A DNA stretch of 64,000 nt from the NCBI GenBank assembly GCA_963580285.1, contig OY757019.1, forward strand, positions 64,748,587 to 64,812,586, read 5' to 3'. The translations under genes were made by a program, and so were the position numbers. The DNA comes from Lucinisca nassula (taxonomy: Eukaryota; Mollusca; Bivalvia; Lucinida; Lucinidae). The notes below the pieces were generated by a model. That model was not told the DNA's origin. It saw only the letters and a list, made by a program, of their open reading frames with translations, and did no database searches. Below are positions 10,285 to 20,479 of this stretch, one piece after another (within the stretch, counting starts at the first letter, position 1; each line of letters starts with the position of its first letter).

Positions 10285-10395
10285 TGTAATGATCCGACAA
10301 AGAAAGCCAGAGGAAACATACTGCAATTTTGCGAATTTCGAATAGGCAGTCGATTCAAAAACTGATATAAATCAAAATTGGGTCCAAATAATTAA

Positions 10396-10974
10396 AAAAC
10401 TAGAACAAAAAAAGCATGTAAACTAACACAAACTCATTACCTCCTGGGTGGTCAGGCTTATGCTTGTTCCACTTTGGATGATTAGAGTTACATTAATTAG
10501 ATACGAACAATAAATGAAAATAAATAGAAATAAATAATAATAAAAAAAAACCTTAACTAAGACACACAGTGATTTTATAATCATTAGTTGTGAAACTTAG
10601 TGTCACAAAAAAATGTATCAGATATGATACATCGGGCATTAAATCTACAGTATCATATATGATACATGAGAATTAAAATTTAGAAGGTTACTGTGTCTTG
10701 TTTCAACTACATCTATCACAATCTTTTATTTTGTCTAATATTATTGACATGAAATTAAGAGACCTCATACATTATATTTCGATACTTGCTAGCAAACATG
10801 CGCATGCTGCCGTTTGTTTTGTGTATCAAATATGAAACATTGACCATTCATCATGAAAACACACCTAAATAATCTTGACCCCCTTAAACCCCACTTCCGT
10901 GTAGTAAAACTGGGTTTTACCGGCGTATACATCATTTTATCCCTCGACCAATTAGGTTCGGGGGATATTGCAAT
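10396..10974. other. No recognised gene
   Basis: AT-rich sequence with short repeated TATGATACAT motifs around 10,620-10,670. Nothing codes for a recognisable protein. Confidence 0.5.
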
Positions 10975-11560
10975 CAGCCTGGCACCCATGTCCATGTCCG
11001 TCCGAATGTCCGTCCGTCTGTAGACAAAACCTTGTGGTGGCCTTTATTCCAATACCCTTTGAGATATGATGGTACTTGGCACAATTGTACACACATTTGA
11101 GAAGGTGTTTGATGCGCAAGAATCACAACTCTGGGTGCCATGGTATTTGAGTCATATCCCCTTCCATTATCATATATAGTATGACGACATTGTGATTGCC
11201 ATATCTCCAATATTTATTGTACATAAGGTTGAGAAGGTGTGTCATGCGCAAGAACCAGAACTCTCGATGCCATGGTATTTGAGTTTTCTCCCCATACAAT
11301 AAAAGAGTATGACTACCTTGTGATCACCATATCACCAAATACCCTTTGAGGCATTCTGATCGTATTCAGTACAATTGTACACATGAAGTTAAGCGGGCGT
11401 AAAATGCACAAGTCCCACAACTCTTGTTGCCCTGATTTTTAGTTATCTCCCCTGACAATATAATCTTGTAATGGCTTTCAAATATCCTTTGAGATATATA
11501 GATGGTACTTGGTTCAACTGTACACAATGTTAAGAAGGCCTCTGCTGGATGCCTATGGAC
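10975..11560. repeat. Degenerate tandem repeat, ~180-190 bp period
   Basis: About three diverged units share phrases such as CCTTGTGRTNRCC, CCTTTGAGATAT, TACTTGGCACAATTGTACAC and TTAAGAAGG/TTGAGAAGGTGT. The left edge is a CCGTCCGT-type simple repeat (10,990-11,020). No coding signal. Confidence 0.6.
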
Positions 11561-11821
11561 TTCTGTAGGAAAAAAATTTTGTTGTTCCCCTGTTACATAT
11601 TAGTGTGTTAAGCCATTACAAACGCAACTGAGAGGTTTGGCTGCATTTGGGGCATCAAACAAGAGACAAAATCAAAGCTCAATACACATACCTTATTACA
11701 ACATTATTCCAAAAATCTTGCCAATTTGAAGTATAAATTGATTGAAAAAATTGATCGTTGTGTGCATTTGATGCATAACACACTATGAAATTTAACTTCA
11801 TTTCATTTGCACCCGCTTGCA

Positions 11822-12075
11822 CTAATACTGTGTGTGTCCCCCATTAGCAGCAACTACAGCATTACAACGATCCCTCATGGACCGGATGCGGCGACGACCT
11901 TAGGAAGTTGCATTTTCCTTATCCGCTGTTTGAGAAGCCCCGACAGTGCTCTATTGGATTAAGATCAGCCGATAAAGATGGCCAATTATCAAGCATTCTA
12001 ACGTTAGCAAGAAGTAAGAACCGAGTTGTCTGACGTGCGGTCTAGCGTTGTCGTGTGGAGGTCGAGGCCATTGAC
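11822..12075 (-). pseudogene. Tc1 transposase C-terminal remnant
   Basis: Read on the minus strand, the pieces are PHDNARPHVRQL (second catalytic Asp), L-I-L-I-Q near the position of the N-P-I-E-H block with a stop in it, and IRSMRDRCNAVVAANGGHTQY ending in a stop at 11,822-11,824. This is the order and spacing of a Tc1 C-terminal half. Frame changes and stops make it non-functional. It appears to be a different copy from those at 8.7, 18.5 and 19.2 kb. Confidence 0.8.
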
Positions 12076-13580
12076 CTTACAACATAGTCGAGTATTACAT
12101 GCAATAGGTCAAGTATGACCCTTGAGCAAATAATCATATATACAAACATTTATAAAGCAACATAAGCATGGCGGACAGTGTAAAATGAATCTGAAAGTTA
12201 CACAATCATATCTGGCAGTGTGTTTGCATATGCTTGACACTAAGTCACTTATATACTCAGAGGCAATAAAAATTATACAGTTTTTGATTTGGAACACCGG
12301 ATCTTGTAATGCTGTCTGTAATAAAATATGCCTATGTCCATTTTTCCCAAACGTCTGAGTTTGTAAAACTCCAATTCTTTTCCTGTTGCAGTCATCTATG
12401 ATGGAGTTATCGCCCTTAATTGAAAATCAATATTTCCAATAAAATCTCGTGTTGTATATGACATTCAAATCTAGGCACACTGCAAAAGTCATGCATGAAT
12501 GTTCCTCGATAAGACCACATCATTACTTAGCCATCTAACACAAGCAAACAGCTTCAAACTCAATTTGAATTTCTGCCTGTTCCGGATTATCTCCCCTTCA
12601 ATTAAAATCATAGTGAATTAAATTAATCTTATTCTCAAATCTTGTAAGAGATATTCATTTGAAACTTTCGCATAATTTTGTCTTGCTCGGCATCTTTGTG
12701 CTTACTCCAGAGTAAACCCTCTAAAATTGCTCAATGAAAAGTTAATCACCAATTCAAATCCCATAGAAACATAAGGCATTTAATCAAAGGAAGAACGTAA
12801 AAGGCGAAAATCCCATTTTGTTGGACAAAAGATGTTGCACTTTACCTTGTGTTTAATTTCAATATGCGATATATTCTTGCTCGTCTTTGAATCTGTTGCA
12901 TGAAAAATCATTTATTGAATAACACATATTCGTAACACATGTTTAAAGGGAAGCTACTCAAGACAAAATATTGGATCAGACCCCTTGTCCCTTTCAAGTG
13001 ACGCAATTTCATTATCCTTTGATCAATTTTAACGGAAAATGCCGTATAGTATGCGGAAGAGGTTGATCTTATTTATCATGCCTCATATGTATGTAGAACG
13101 GGAGACATTGGGACGCAAATAGGCATTCTGTAACCTGTATACTTACTTTTGCCTCTCAGTATATATTTCTTTACAAATATGCTACTCACGACAGACTATA
13201 CATACAGAAATGTTCTGACATAATAGAGAACTAGCCTTTTAAGAAGAATTCTCCTGTCCCTAATGACGTCTAACGGACATGCTACAGACAACCCTCTTTA
13301 TGCTAACATTCGTCACAGCAACAAAACTCGCAATGAAATAATAAAAAGCCCTTCGTAATCTTTTCATACTCCTAATTGGGATTCTTTATAACGACCGAAT
13401 CTTTATAACGGCACAGTAATAGGGAACAAATATCGTCGATATAACGAAGATTTTTTGTACTTTAATGTCCTTACACAACTGTTTATTCTTTTGCTGCTTT
13501 TGTACTATACATACTAATTCATCATGTTAAAAAGACCGAGAATTGGAAACTCCCGCAAACTCCACATTATTTCTCCAAAT
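12076..13580. other. No recognised gene
   Basis: About 1.5 kb of AT-rich sequence with no long frame, no terminal repeats and no tandem structure that I can see. Part of the right end is probably the 3' UTR of the minus-strand LINE that follows. Confidence 0.5.
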
Positions 13581-13586
13581 AGCCGC

Positions 13587-13660
13587 CCCAAAACACAGGT
13601 CGCGGGTACCCGCTAGAACCACGTCGGTGCTGGGGTTATAACGAGCACCCACAACCCACG
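13587..13660 (-). other. Conserved LINE 3' UTR stem-loop (copy A)
   Basis: On the minus strand a 5' arm GTGGGTGCTCGTTATAACC pairs with a 3' arm GGTTCTAGCGGGTACCCGC. It lies ~170 bases past the stop of the minus-strand LINE. Homologous stem-loops occur at 44,070-44,126, in the 3' UTR of a second LINE, and at 53,124-53,172. Confidence 0.65.
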
Positions 13661-13828
13661 CCACGAGCGGCAATAAGCAAAATATCACAAATCCACTACA
13701 AAAAAAAAAAAAACAAAACAACTTCTGGTGATATGATGGACGCCATTTTTGCACATGTGTAATGTAATGTAATGTTACCATGCTCCTGTTTCATAAAAGA
13801 TCGAACTATCTGACTGTTAACACAGACA

Positions 13829-16025
13829 CTAAACTATAATAATAATGAGACTGAGAGCATGATGGGGTAGAGTAGGGAAAAACTTAATTAGTGTAAAATC
13901 GTTACGTTTTTCAAAACACTTAAAAATATATACTGCGAGATTTTGTAATTCTTTTTTATTATTTGACCGTAATAATTCAACTGTCTTTTGCATACTTATT
14001 CTTCTCAGAAAAAAAGGTTTAATTAACTTTTTTTTTTCGTTGCTATACAGCAAGCACTCAAATAAAAAATGGTATTCATCTTCTAACTTCTTACATATCA
14101 TACATTTTCGATCTTCTCTGGGTGTTGGTTGTGGTCTGTTCAATCTACCTGCTTCAATAGCGAGTCTATGAGAAGATAACCTTTATTTTGACATTGCTAC
14201 TCTAAACTTCTTTATTGTTAATAAGGCTGATATTGAAAAGTACAGAAATGTCATGCCAGTTTTGTATGAAATTATCTTTAAGTCTTTGTCTTAAAATAGA
14301 TAAAAATGTTTTAATATTTCCTACCCCCTGGGATAACCAAACTTCAAGAAAACCAAGATTAGACAATGTGTTTTTAATTAATGCTGCCCAATTTTGTAAG
14401 TTTGCACAAATAATTTTCAACCAGTATTTAACTATGCTATATATCCTCTGTGTATAATAATTCGTCCTGCCAAGTTCGCCGTATATAAAATCATTTTGTG
14501 TCGATGTTTTAACACCTAATAATTGTTTACAAAAAAAACATATGCGTTTGCTTGACAAAACCCCCAAACCTCGGACCCATAATTAAAAATAGGAGTCACT
14601 AGTTTGTCAAAGAGTTCAATCCTATGCCTAACTGTAATGCTTGTAAATCTGTAAAGATAACTGTTTAACTTGAAAATTGCTTTAAGTGCCTGTCCGGATA
14701 AGGTCTTCTGACAGTCTGCAAAAGACCCGCTAGTTAAAAAGACAATACCTAAATAGGAAATTGTTCTTACAATAGATAATTCGCTTTGATTATAATAAAT
14801 TTGAGATCTCTTGGTAGAATGCCCCCTCGTCTGAAAACCATGACTTTTGTTTTGAGCGTGTTAACCACTAAACGATACCGATTACAGTATTCTGATAATA
14901 CGTTTAACTCATTTTGAAGTTCGGCGGCTGATTTTGCAAAAAGTATAATATCGTCAGCGTATAATAAAAGAAATATCTTTAGAAAACCTACATCTATACC
15001 GTCACATCCTTTAAGCTGGAATTCTGCTTCGAGATCATTTACATATATAGCAAAGAGGAAGGGAGAGAGGCATTCACCTTGTCGAACACCTAAATTACAC
15101 TCGAAACCCTTACTAATGATATTATTTAACTTCACATGTTGATACATTAAAATTATTATATTTAATATTTTACCTCTTACTCCAAGTTTAATTAATTTAT
15201 ACCACATTATATCGCGGACCACATAGTCGAATGCATTTGTAAAGTCTACAAAGGCACAATAAAGTTTTTCTCCTTTATTTAACAAATGATTAATTATTCC
15301 ATGTAACACGAAAACATTATCAGTTGTGCTCATGGATGCCCTAAACCCTGCCTGCGCTTCAATATATACAGAATATTCTTCAGCCCAATCTGTGAGGCGA
15401 TTATTAAGTATTCTGGTAAAAACTTTCCCAGTGTACTTAGAAGTGTAATCCCTCTGAAATTGCTAACATCATCTAAAGACCCTTTTTGTGTAGCGGAACT
15501 ATGTATCCTTCGGTCCACGACTCAGGAAAGTATTCTAGATCAAATATCTTATTAAAAAGCGTATGCAAATATGATACTAACTCATTACTACCATAGACAA
15601 AGAATTCATTAAGAAATTTGTCTGGTCCCCCGCTTTTCCCATTTTTCAGCTGCCTTATTGCTTTGGTTATTTCTTCTGCTGTAATTGGACAATTTAATTC
15701 GTCGAACATGATCTGAATTTCCGATTTTAAAAAATATTCATTAAATGTATAATGTCTTCGTCGGGTTGAAAAAAGGGTTCATCGGGATTATTTATGGCTT
15801 TGAAATAGTTTTCAAAATCTATTGAAGAAAGTTTTTTTATTTTGGTAACACAAAAGAGTCTTTTAATAGTTTCCAATACTCTTTTGCATTATTAAATTTT
15901 GCTTTAATAAGTTTCAAGCTTTTTTTTTCTTATCTTGTTCAAAGTTAAACTTTCTTACTGCATTTTTATATTCCGTACGATCTTTAACCCTTTTTTGTCG
16001 ATTATCGACAGTCCAATTTTTCTAA
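13829..16025 (-). pseudogene. Non-LTR retrotransposon RT and C-terminus, 5'-truncated
   Basis: From 5' to 3' on the minus strand: an RT N-terminal block KNGKSGGPDKFLNEFF (~15,640); YIVPLHKKG and FRGITLLSTLGK (~15,480); LYCAFVDFTNAFDYV (~15,250, first catalytic Asp); LGVRQGECLSPFLFA (~15,090); LLLYADDIILFAKS (~14,950, YADD active site intact); then a long tail ending in a zinc-knuckle-like motif C-x2-C-x8-H-x4-C at ~14,100. Frame changes occur near 15,520, 15,330 and 14,770. The endonuclease is missing because the copy stops at the ribozyme repeat at 16,026. It resembles the 36-44 kb LINE in RT tail, zinc motif and 3' stem-loop, so the two are probably the same clade (Jockey/CR1 superfamily, not resolved). 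Confidence 0.85.
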
Positions 16026-16424
16026 ATTAAAAATAAGAAATGAGTTCCTTTAAGAGCAATGAAAACAATCATAAGAAAGAAGATGGGTCATACTACGTAG
16101 TTTCGGCTAATAAAGCCTCATCAGTGACCCTGTAATGATCCGGCAAAGAAAGCCAGAATAAACATACTGCAAGTTTATGAATTTCGAATAGGCAGTCGAT
16201 TCAAAGACTGATATAAATCAAAATGGGGTCCAAATAATTAAAAACCTGTCTAGAATATGAGTCTAAACCAATAATTTATTTCCGATTTCTCAGAATATTC
16301 ACGCTGATCTCAAAGGACCAAAAGTAAAATATAAACTGCACTATGGTTGATGTACGGGGAGACGTTTTACGGCCGCCACACGGCACAATACCAGCTGCAG
16401 TGAAGGCAATTAAAAATAAAAAAT
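16026..16424 (-). mobile_element. Retrozyme-like 383-bp repeat, single copy
   Basis: This is a full-length copy in the same orientation as the 9.7-10.4 kb tandem. It is bracketed by near-identical AT-rich sequences, ATTAAAAATAAGAAATGA on the left and ATTAAAAATAAAAAATGA on the right. It abuts the truncated 5' edge of the minus-strand LINE. The bracketing bases are either target duplication or the repeat's own boundary sequence. Confidence 0.8.
16085..16130 (-). ncRNA. Type I hammerhead ribozyme, intact core
   Basis: CTGATGA, the GGCT/AGCC stem II, GAAA, the palindromic ACTACGTAGT stem III and a perfect 6-bp stem I are all present on the minus strand. It is identical to the 10,239 copy through the core. 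Confidence 0.87.
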
Positions 16425-16911
16425 GAGTTCATTCAAACAACTATGAAAAATACTTCTTTTTTTCTGAGCATGCATTATTGAACGCATAATTATTTTCTTT
16501 TTGACAAGGTTTGTTTGCTGTATTTGCAGATGAAGATCTACCAAATAAAGGTGTACACTCCGAGTGCATCAGTGAAGGACAAAACAGAGGCATTAATATC
16601 ATCATCACATGAAGCATTTTGAACTTCATTTGTCAATACAGCAATGCTCTCTTTAAAACTGTCCGATGATATACGTGACTGATATTTTTCTTTATTTTTA
16701 TTATCCCATTTAAAATAACTAAAAGCCGTATTATCATCGTCATAATTATCATCATCTAGTGTGTGATGTCTAAATATTGAGGATAATTACCTCCTTTTAT
16801 GTGCATGACCCGAATATCTTTTCCGATCATTGCTTAATTGAATTTTCATTGGTAAAGTGGGAAAGTAATTCTATATTTACTATACAATAATCTATAAGGC
16901 TGCTACCTTGT
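16425..16911. other. No recognised gene
   Basis: AT-rich sequence between the ribozyme repeat and the truncated PLE, with a few short frames without motifs. Confidence 0.45.
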
Positions 16912-17628
16912 CAGAAAGTGTGTGATGCCCTCACCTTTCTACTTGACAATATTTATATTAGATTCGGTACTAAGTTATTTAGACAAATTTTGGGCATTCC
17001 GATGGGTACGAATTGTGCACCTCTTGTGGCTGATCTATTCTTGTATTGTTATGAAAGAGATTTCATGTTGTCGCTATCCATTGATAACCAATCTGAAATT
17101 ATTGAAGCTTTTAGCTCCACTTCTAGATATTTAGATGATTTATTAAATATTGATAACACCTATTTCGATGGTTTGATCAGTCAGATTTCCACCCTAGAAC
17201 TTCAGTTAAATAAAGCAAATTATTCTGATACCAAGGATTTTGGATTTACATCTTTCTATTGTACATGGGTTTGTTTCGTGCAAAATTTATGATAAACGCA
17301 ATGACTTTGATTTTGAGATTGTAAATTTTCCTTTTTTGGATGATGTTCCTCGTGCGCCATCCTATGGCCTTTATATTTCGCAATTAATTCGATTTACTAG
17401 AGTGTGTAGTCATGTAACTGACTTCAACACTCGTGATTTATTATTAACGGCTTCACTTCTTAATCAGGGTTATCGGTACCATAAACTACGCAAAGCTTTT
17501 TAAAAATTTTATAGACATTCTGATTTAATTTCAAAATTCAATATTGTACTTAAATCTCTTCTGCAACAAGGTCTATCGGTCTATATACAAGGTCTCTATA
17601 ACCGAAATTTGACTTTAGCACCCAATTT
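16912..17628 (+). pseudogene. Penelope-like RT, 5'-truncated copy
   Basis: The catalytic half of a Penelope-type reverse transcriptase: GIPMGTNCAPLVADLFLY (~17,000), then SRYLDDLLNID (~17,125, YLDD active site), then a thumb/tail reading YDKRNDFDFEIVNFPF and YGLYISQLIRFTRVCSHV. A frameshift lies near 17,235. The copy begins at ~16,912, inside the RT, where it starts to match 51,456 of the longer PLE. The GIPMG and YLDD blocks and the WLPKLHK block in the longer copy support the PLE call. No GIY-YIG endonuclease is visible in either copy. Confidence 0.7.
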
Positions 17629-18371
17629 CGTAAAATCATTCTTCGATATAAAAAGATTGGGTACAGCATGGATATTATACTTCAGACTGCATGCATGGTA
17701 GTTAACCCAATCACGGTTGGCAACTTTGCTTCCTTCTTTCATTGCAAGCCGGTGGGTCAGGCCTCAGATTCTATGACGGTTCCAGCGTAAAGGCTTATTG
17801 AGAATTAGAGAGATCTAATTCAAGGTAATGTTGGTTGGTGCCTGATGCTCTGTCTCTGGTCGGGCCCATCGGAGTCTAACTGTTGGTTTTCTTTTGCTCC
17901 AGCATTTCAGTGGTTTCTTGCTTTCGAATCCTCACCGTTGTCTCACCTCTGTGGTTCTTTGATTATTTGTGTTCACGGAGATGTTGCACTGATGAGTTAG
18001 GAGACCTTCATGCGGACTGAACAAATTATTTGTCTAAATCGCTACGGAAGTAAGGGCGAGGATTGTGGCCACGTAAAATCGATTTAAGCCCCCCAGTGGA
18101 AATCTTTCCACTGACCGTTCCAAGGCGGCTCTTCTGTGGCGATTTGTTTATGTTGTTGTTTGTTTCTTACTGTGTGTATCATTTGTGTCTTGTTATTTTG
18201 GATGGCCATATGGCTATTTTGTGGGAAAGTAACTGTCCTTATGGCCTTCCTTTGTCTAGGTTTCCATTATGGTCTGGTCGCTTAATGTAAGTGTTTCTTT
18301 CCCTTTTGTGTCTTTGATGGGTGTAGTAAATTAATTGTATCGATTCCTGATCTTTGTTTTACTTCTACTTT
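17629..18371 (+). mobile_element. PLE 3' region
   Basis: This non-coding tail follows the RT and matches 52,190-52,588. Its last ~275 bases (18,097-18,371, ending CTTCTACTTT) recur as separate 5'-truncated fragments at 37,743-38,016 and 59,139-59,391. The recurrence of one shared 3' boundary with differing 5' starts is the pattern of retrotransposition from the 3' end. It breaks a Tc1 frame at its right edge. Confidence 0.7.
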
Positions 18372-18642
18372 TTATACTTGGTCGGTTTCGCCCCGGTGTT
18401 TGGTTTGTAGTTTCCGTTGCCGGACTAAAGCGTTGACGGAGATGGCTGTCTGTGCGGTGGGTCGTTACGCGTGGTTGACCAGGGCGTGGACGATCATCAA
18501 CGGACCCCGTCTGGACGTAGCGTTGATGAAGCCGAGTTATTGTCGATTTGTTGACGCCAAAGGCTGCGACAATATCCTTCAGTTGTCGACCAGCCTCAAT
18601 TTGCCCAATTGTACGTGCCCGATCAATTTTAGAAAGCCTCAT
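18372..18642 (-). pseudogene. Tc1 transposase N-terminal (DNA-binding) fragment
   Basis: The minus-strand frame starts MRLSKIDRARTIGQIEAGRQ and continues as a helix-turn-helix DNA-binding domain: VAAFGVNKSTITRLHQRY, then the GRPR-like linker DRPRPGQPRVTT. This is the paired N-terminal domain that recognises the transposon ends. The frame is cut after TNQTPGRNRP by the PLE 3' end at 18,371, so the catalytic domain is gone. Confidence 0.8.
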
Positions 18643-19194
18643 TTCCAGTAAATCCAATGGCTTTTTATGAATGTCAGACCGGATAATGTGTTCATGCATA
18701 AACCTCGATATTGTAAGCAACTTGATACACATCAATACATACCAGGTCTAGAGTTGCACGTGCTGGACACCAAAACCACTCTGTGTGGGAAAACGGGTTT
18801 ATTAGGGTGTAAAAGTTACATTTACACTTTACACACAATAGCTGGACGGTCCGTTATTTTCTGGACAGCATTATAAGGTTATCATTTTAATGTAAAAATG
18901 GGACACCCTTAAAAAAGTTGCGTTTTTAATGGCTTTAGTATACACAAAACACACAATGTTTGAAGTTTAATTTTTCAGGACTACAATGAAATATCAATAA
19001 AATTTACATACCGGTATTAAGACAATTCATTTACCCATTAAATTTTAAATCAAAATTTATTCAGCGTGAACGTATTGAATCATAACCACGTTAACGTACA
19101 GGTGGGGTGCACAAATTTGTTTTTCAAAGTCATACTCTAGTGTAAAGTAAAGTTTCCGATCAAATTGTTTTCAGAAAACACACTTCTTCAAATG
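18643..19194. other. Tc1 5' flank and unassigned sequence
   Basis: Non-coding sequence between two Tc1 remnants. It probably includes the 5' UTR of the 18.6-kb fragment. I could not pair terminal inverted repeats with confidence. Confidence 0.4.
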
Positions 19195-20197
19195 TCAGTA
19201 TCGGTTGTGTCCTCCTTGAGCCCGAATCACAGCGCGACTCAGCCTACCCATGGAATAAACATAACGTCAGACAATGCACTGAGGGATAGCCTGCCATTCT
19301 TGAATCAGCGCCACTTCCAGTTGTGTAAAAGTCGCTGGTTGCATAGCCCTCGATCGTACTCGTCTGCCAAGTTCTGCCCACAAATGTTCTAACGGGTTAA
19401 GATCAGGACTCAGTGACGGCCACGGTTACAGGTTGACGTTCTGCTGCCGTAAGAAGTCGATGGAAATTCTTGCAAGATGTGGCCGGGCGTTGTCCTGATG
19501 GAACAGCCGCAAACCGTGTTGTGTCATGAAAGGAACAACCAGCGGGGCCAAGATTGTATTGCGGTATGGGACTGCATTCAGGCGAACACGAACAACGTGA
19601 AGTGGCGTCTTTTGACCGGCGCTGATACCGGCCCACACCATATTTCCACCACCGCCCCATCGGTTGTGCTCCAAAACGCTACACTGGGCAAACCACTCAC
19701 CCACTCGTCGGTAGACTCGCTTGTTGCCGTCAGCGAATGACAAGTTAAACTTTCTTTCGTCGGAAAAGAGAAATTGCCTCCATTGCTGTCTGCACCATCC
19801 CCTATGACTGTTGGCCCAGACTAGCCGATTGTGACGATGACGCCCTGTAAGAATGGGCCTCCTGGAGAACAGTCCGCTGGCTGCTAGTCGGCTGCGAACC
19901 GTTTGTGCGCTAATGCGACGGTTTTGAGTCCCCACGGTGTTCCTGGCTGTCTCCGTCGCTGGCAAAAACCGACGTACATGCTTCAAATGGATGTACCGGT
20001 CCTTGTTGGGCGTTGTCACCGATGGGTGGCCTGATCTGGGAAGGTTCCTCCAACCCTTGTCCCTGTTGAAAGCGGTTCCAGAGATTGTGTTTTGTCCATT
20101 TGCTACAGTTCATAATCCTTGCAACTTGACGGTTCGATGTCCCGGCCTGCAAAAGGCCTATGCCTCGGTTTCTGTTCGCTAATGACAGCCTTCCCAT
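19195..20197 (-). pseudogene. Nearly full-length Tc1-like transposase
   Basis: Read from 20,197 leftward: MGRLSLANRNRGIGLLQAGT and a helix-turn-helix (QVARIMNCSKWTKHNL), a frame change at ~19,950-20,000, then a second DNA-binding half and the catalytic domain. The DDE landmarks are FLFSDERKFNL (first Asp, ~19,770), FHQDNARPHLAR (second Asp, ~19,480) and SPDLNPLEHLWAEL (third acidic residue, ~19,395). The end is AQGGHNRY, with the stop at 19,195-19,197. In-frame stops occur at 19,426-19,428 and near 19,270. All three catalytic acids are kept, but the frameshift and stops make it inactive as written. It is the best preserved Tc1 here. Confidence 0.88.
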
Positions 20198-20479
20198 TTT
20201 ACTCTAACGAAACTTTATGCAGAGAATGTGTTTGTCTAAAGTCCACGACTGTCTACATCAATGGACATTAAAATCTATCCAACCGTGTAGGCGCACGCGC
20301 AATTTTGACATTTTGTACATGTAAGCACTGATGCATAAATCTATAGGTAATAGCCGAATGATTTTGGATTTGATCGAAAGAAAAAGAGTTGGGGGCCATG
20401 CTGAAAATTTTGGATTTGTAGAGATATTAGATTTGAAAATATTCAAAATTAAAAACTGTGAAGTTACTTTTGGCTTTGA
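20198..20479. other. Tc1 outer flank to array edge
   Basis: AT-rich non-coding sequence. The tandem array begins abruptly at ~20,480 without a recognisable element terminus. Confidence 0.4.

Larger units (their letters stand above)
9711..10395 (-). mobile_element. Retrozyme-like 383-bp repeat, tandem copies
   Basis: There are three successive copies: a truncated one (~9726-9798), a full one (~9816-10175) and most of a third (~10194-10395). The hammerhead positions 9856 and 10239 are exactly 383 bp apart. Copies are joined by AT-rich links (ATAAAAATCTAAAATGA type). Each full copy carries a type I hammerhead on the minus strand. No protein is encoded. Small tandem non-autonomous retroelements with type I hammerheads are known in animals as retrozymes, whose RNAs self-cleave to monomers and circularise; PLE reverse transcriptase is the presumed partner. 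Other copies are at 16,026, 23,643 and 36,622. The family resemblance is strong; mobility is inferred. Confidence 0.8.

Noticed and set aside
17989..18040. CTGATGA followed by GAAC and an ACAAATTATTTGT hairpin in the PLE 3' region, as a possible PLE hammerhead
   Set aside because: It lacks GAAA, has no good stem II and no stem I pairing between the flanks, and the longer PLE copy lacks the segment. At most it is a decayed relic.
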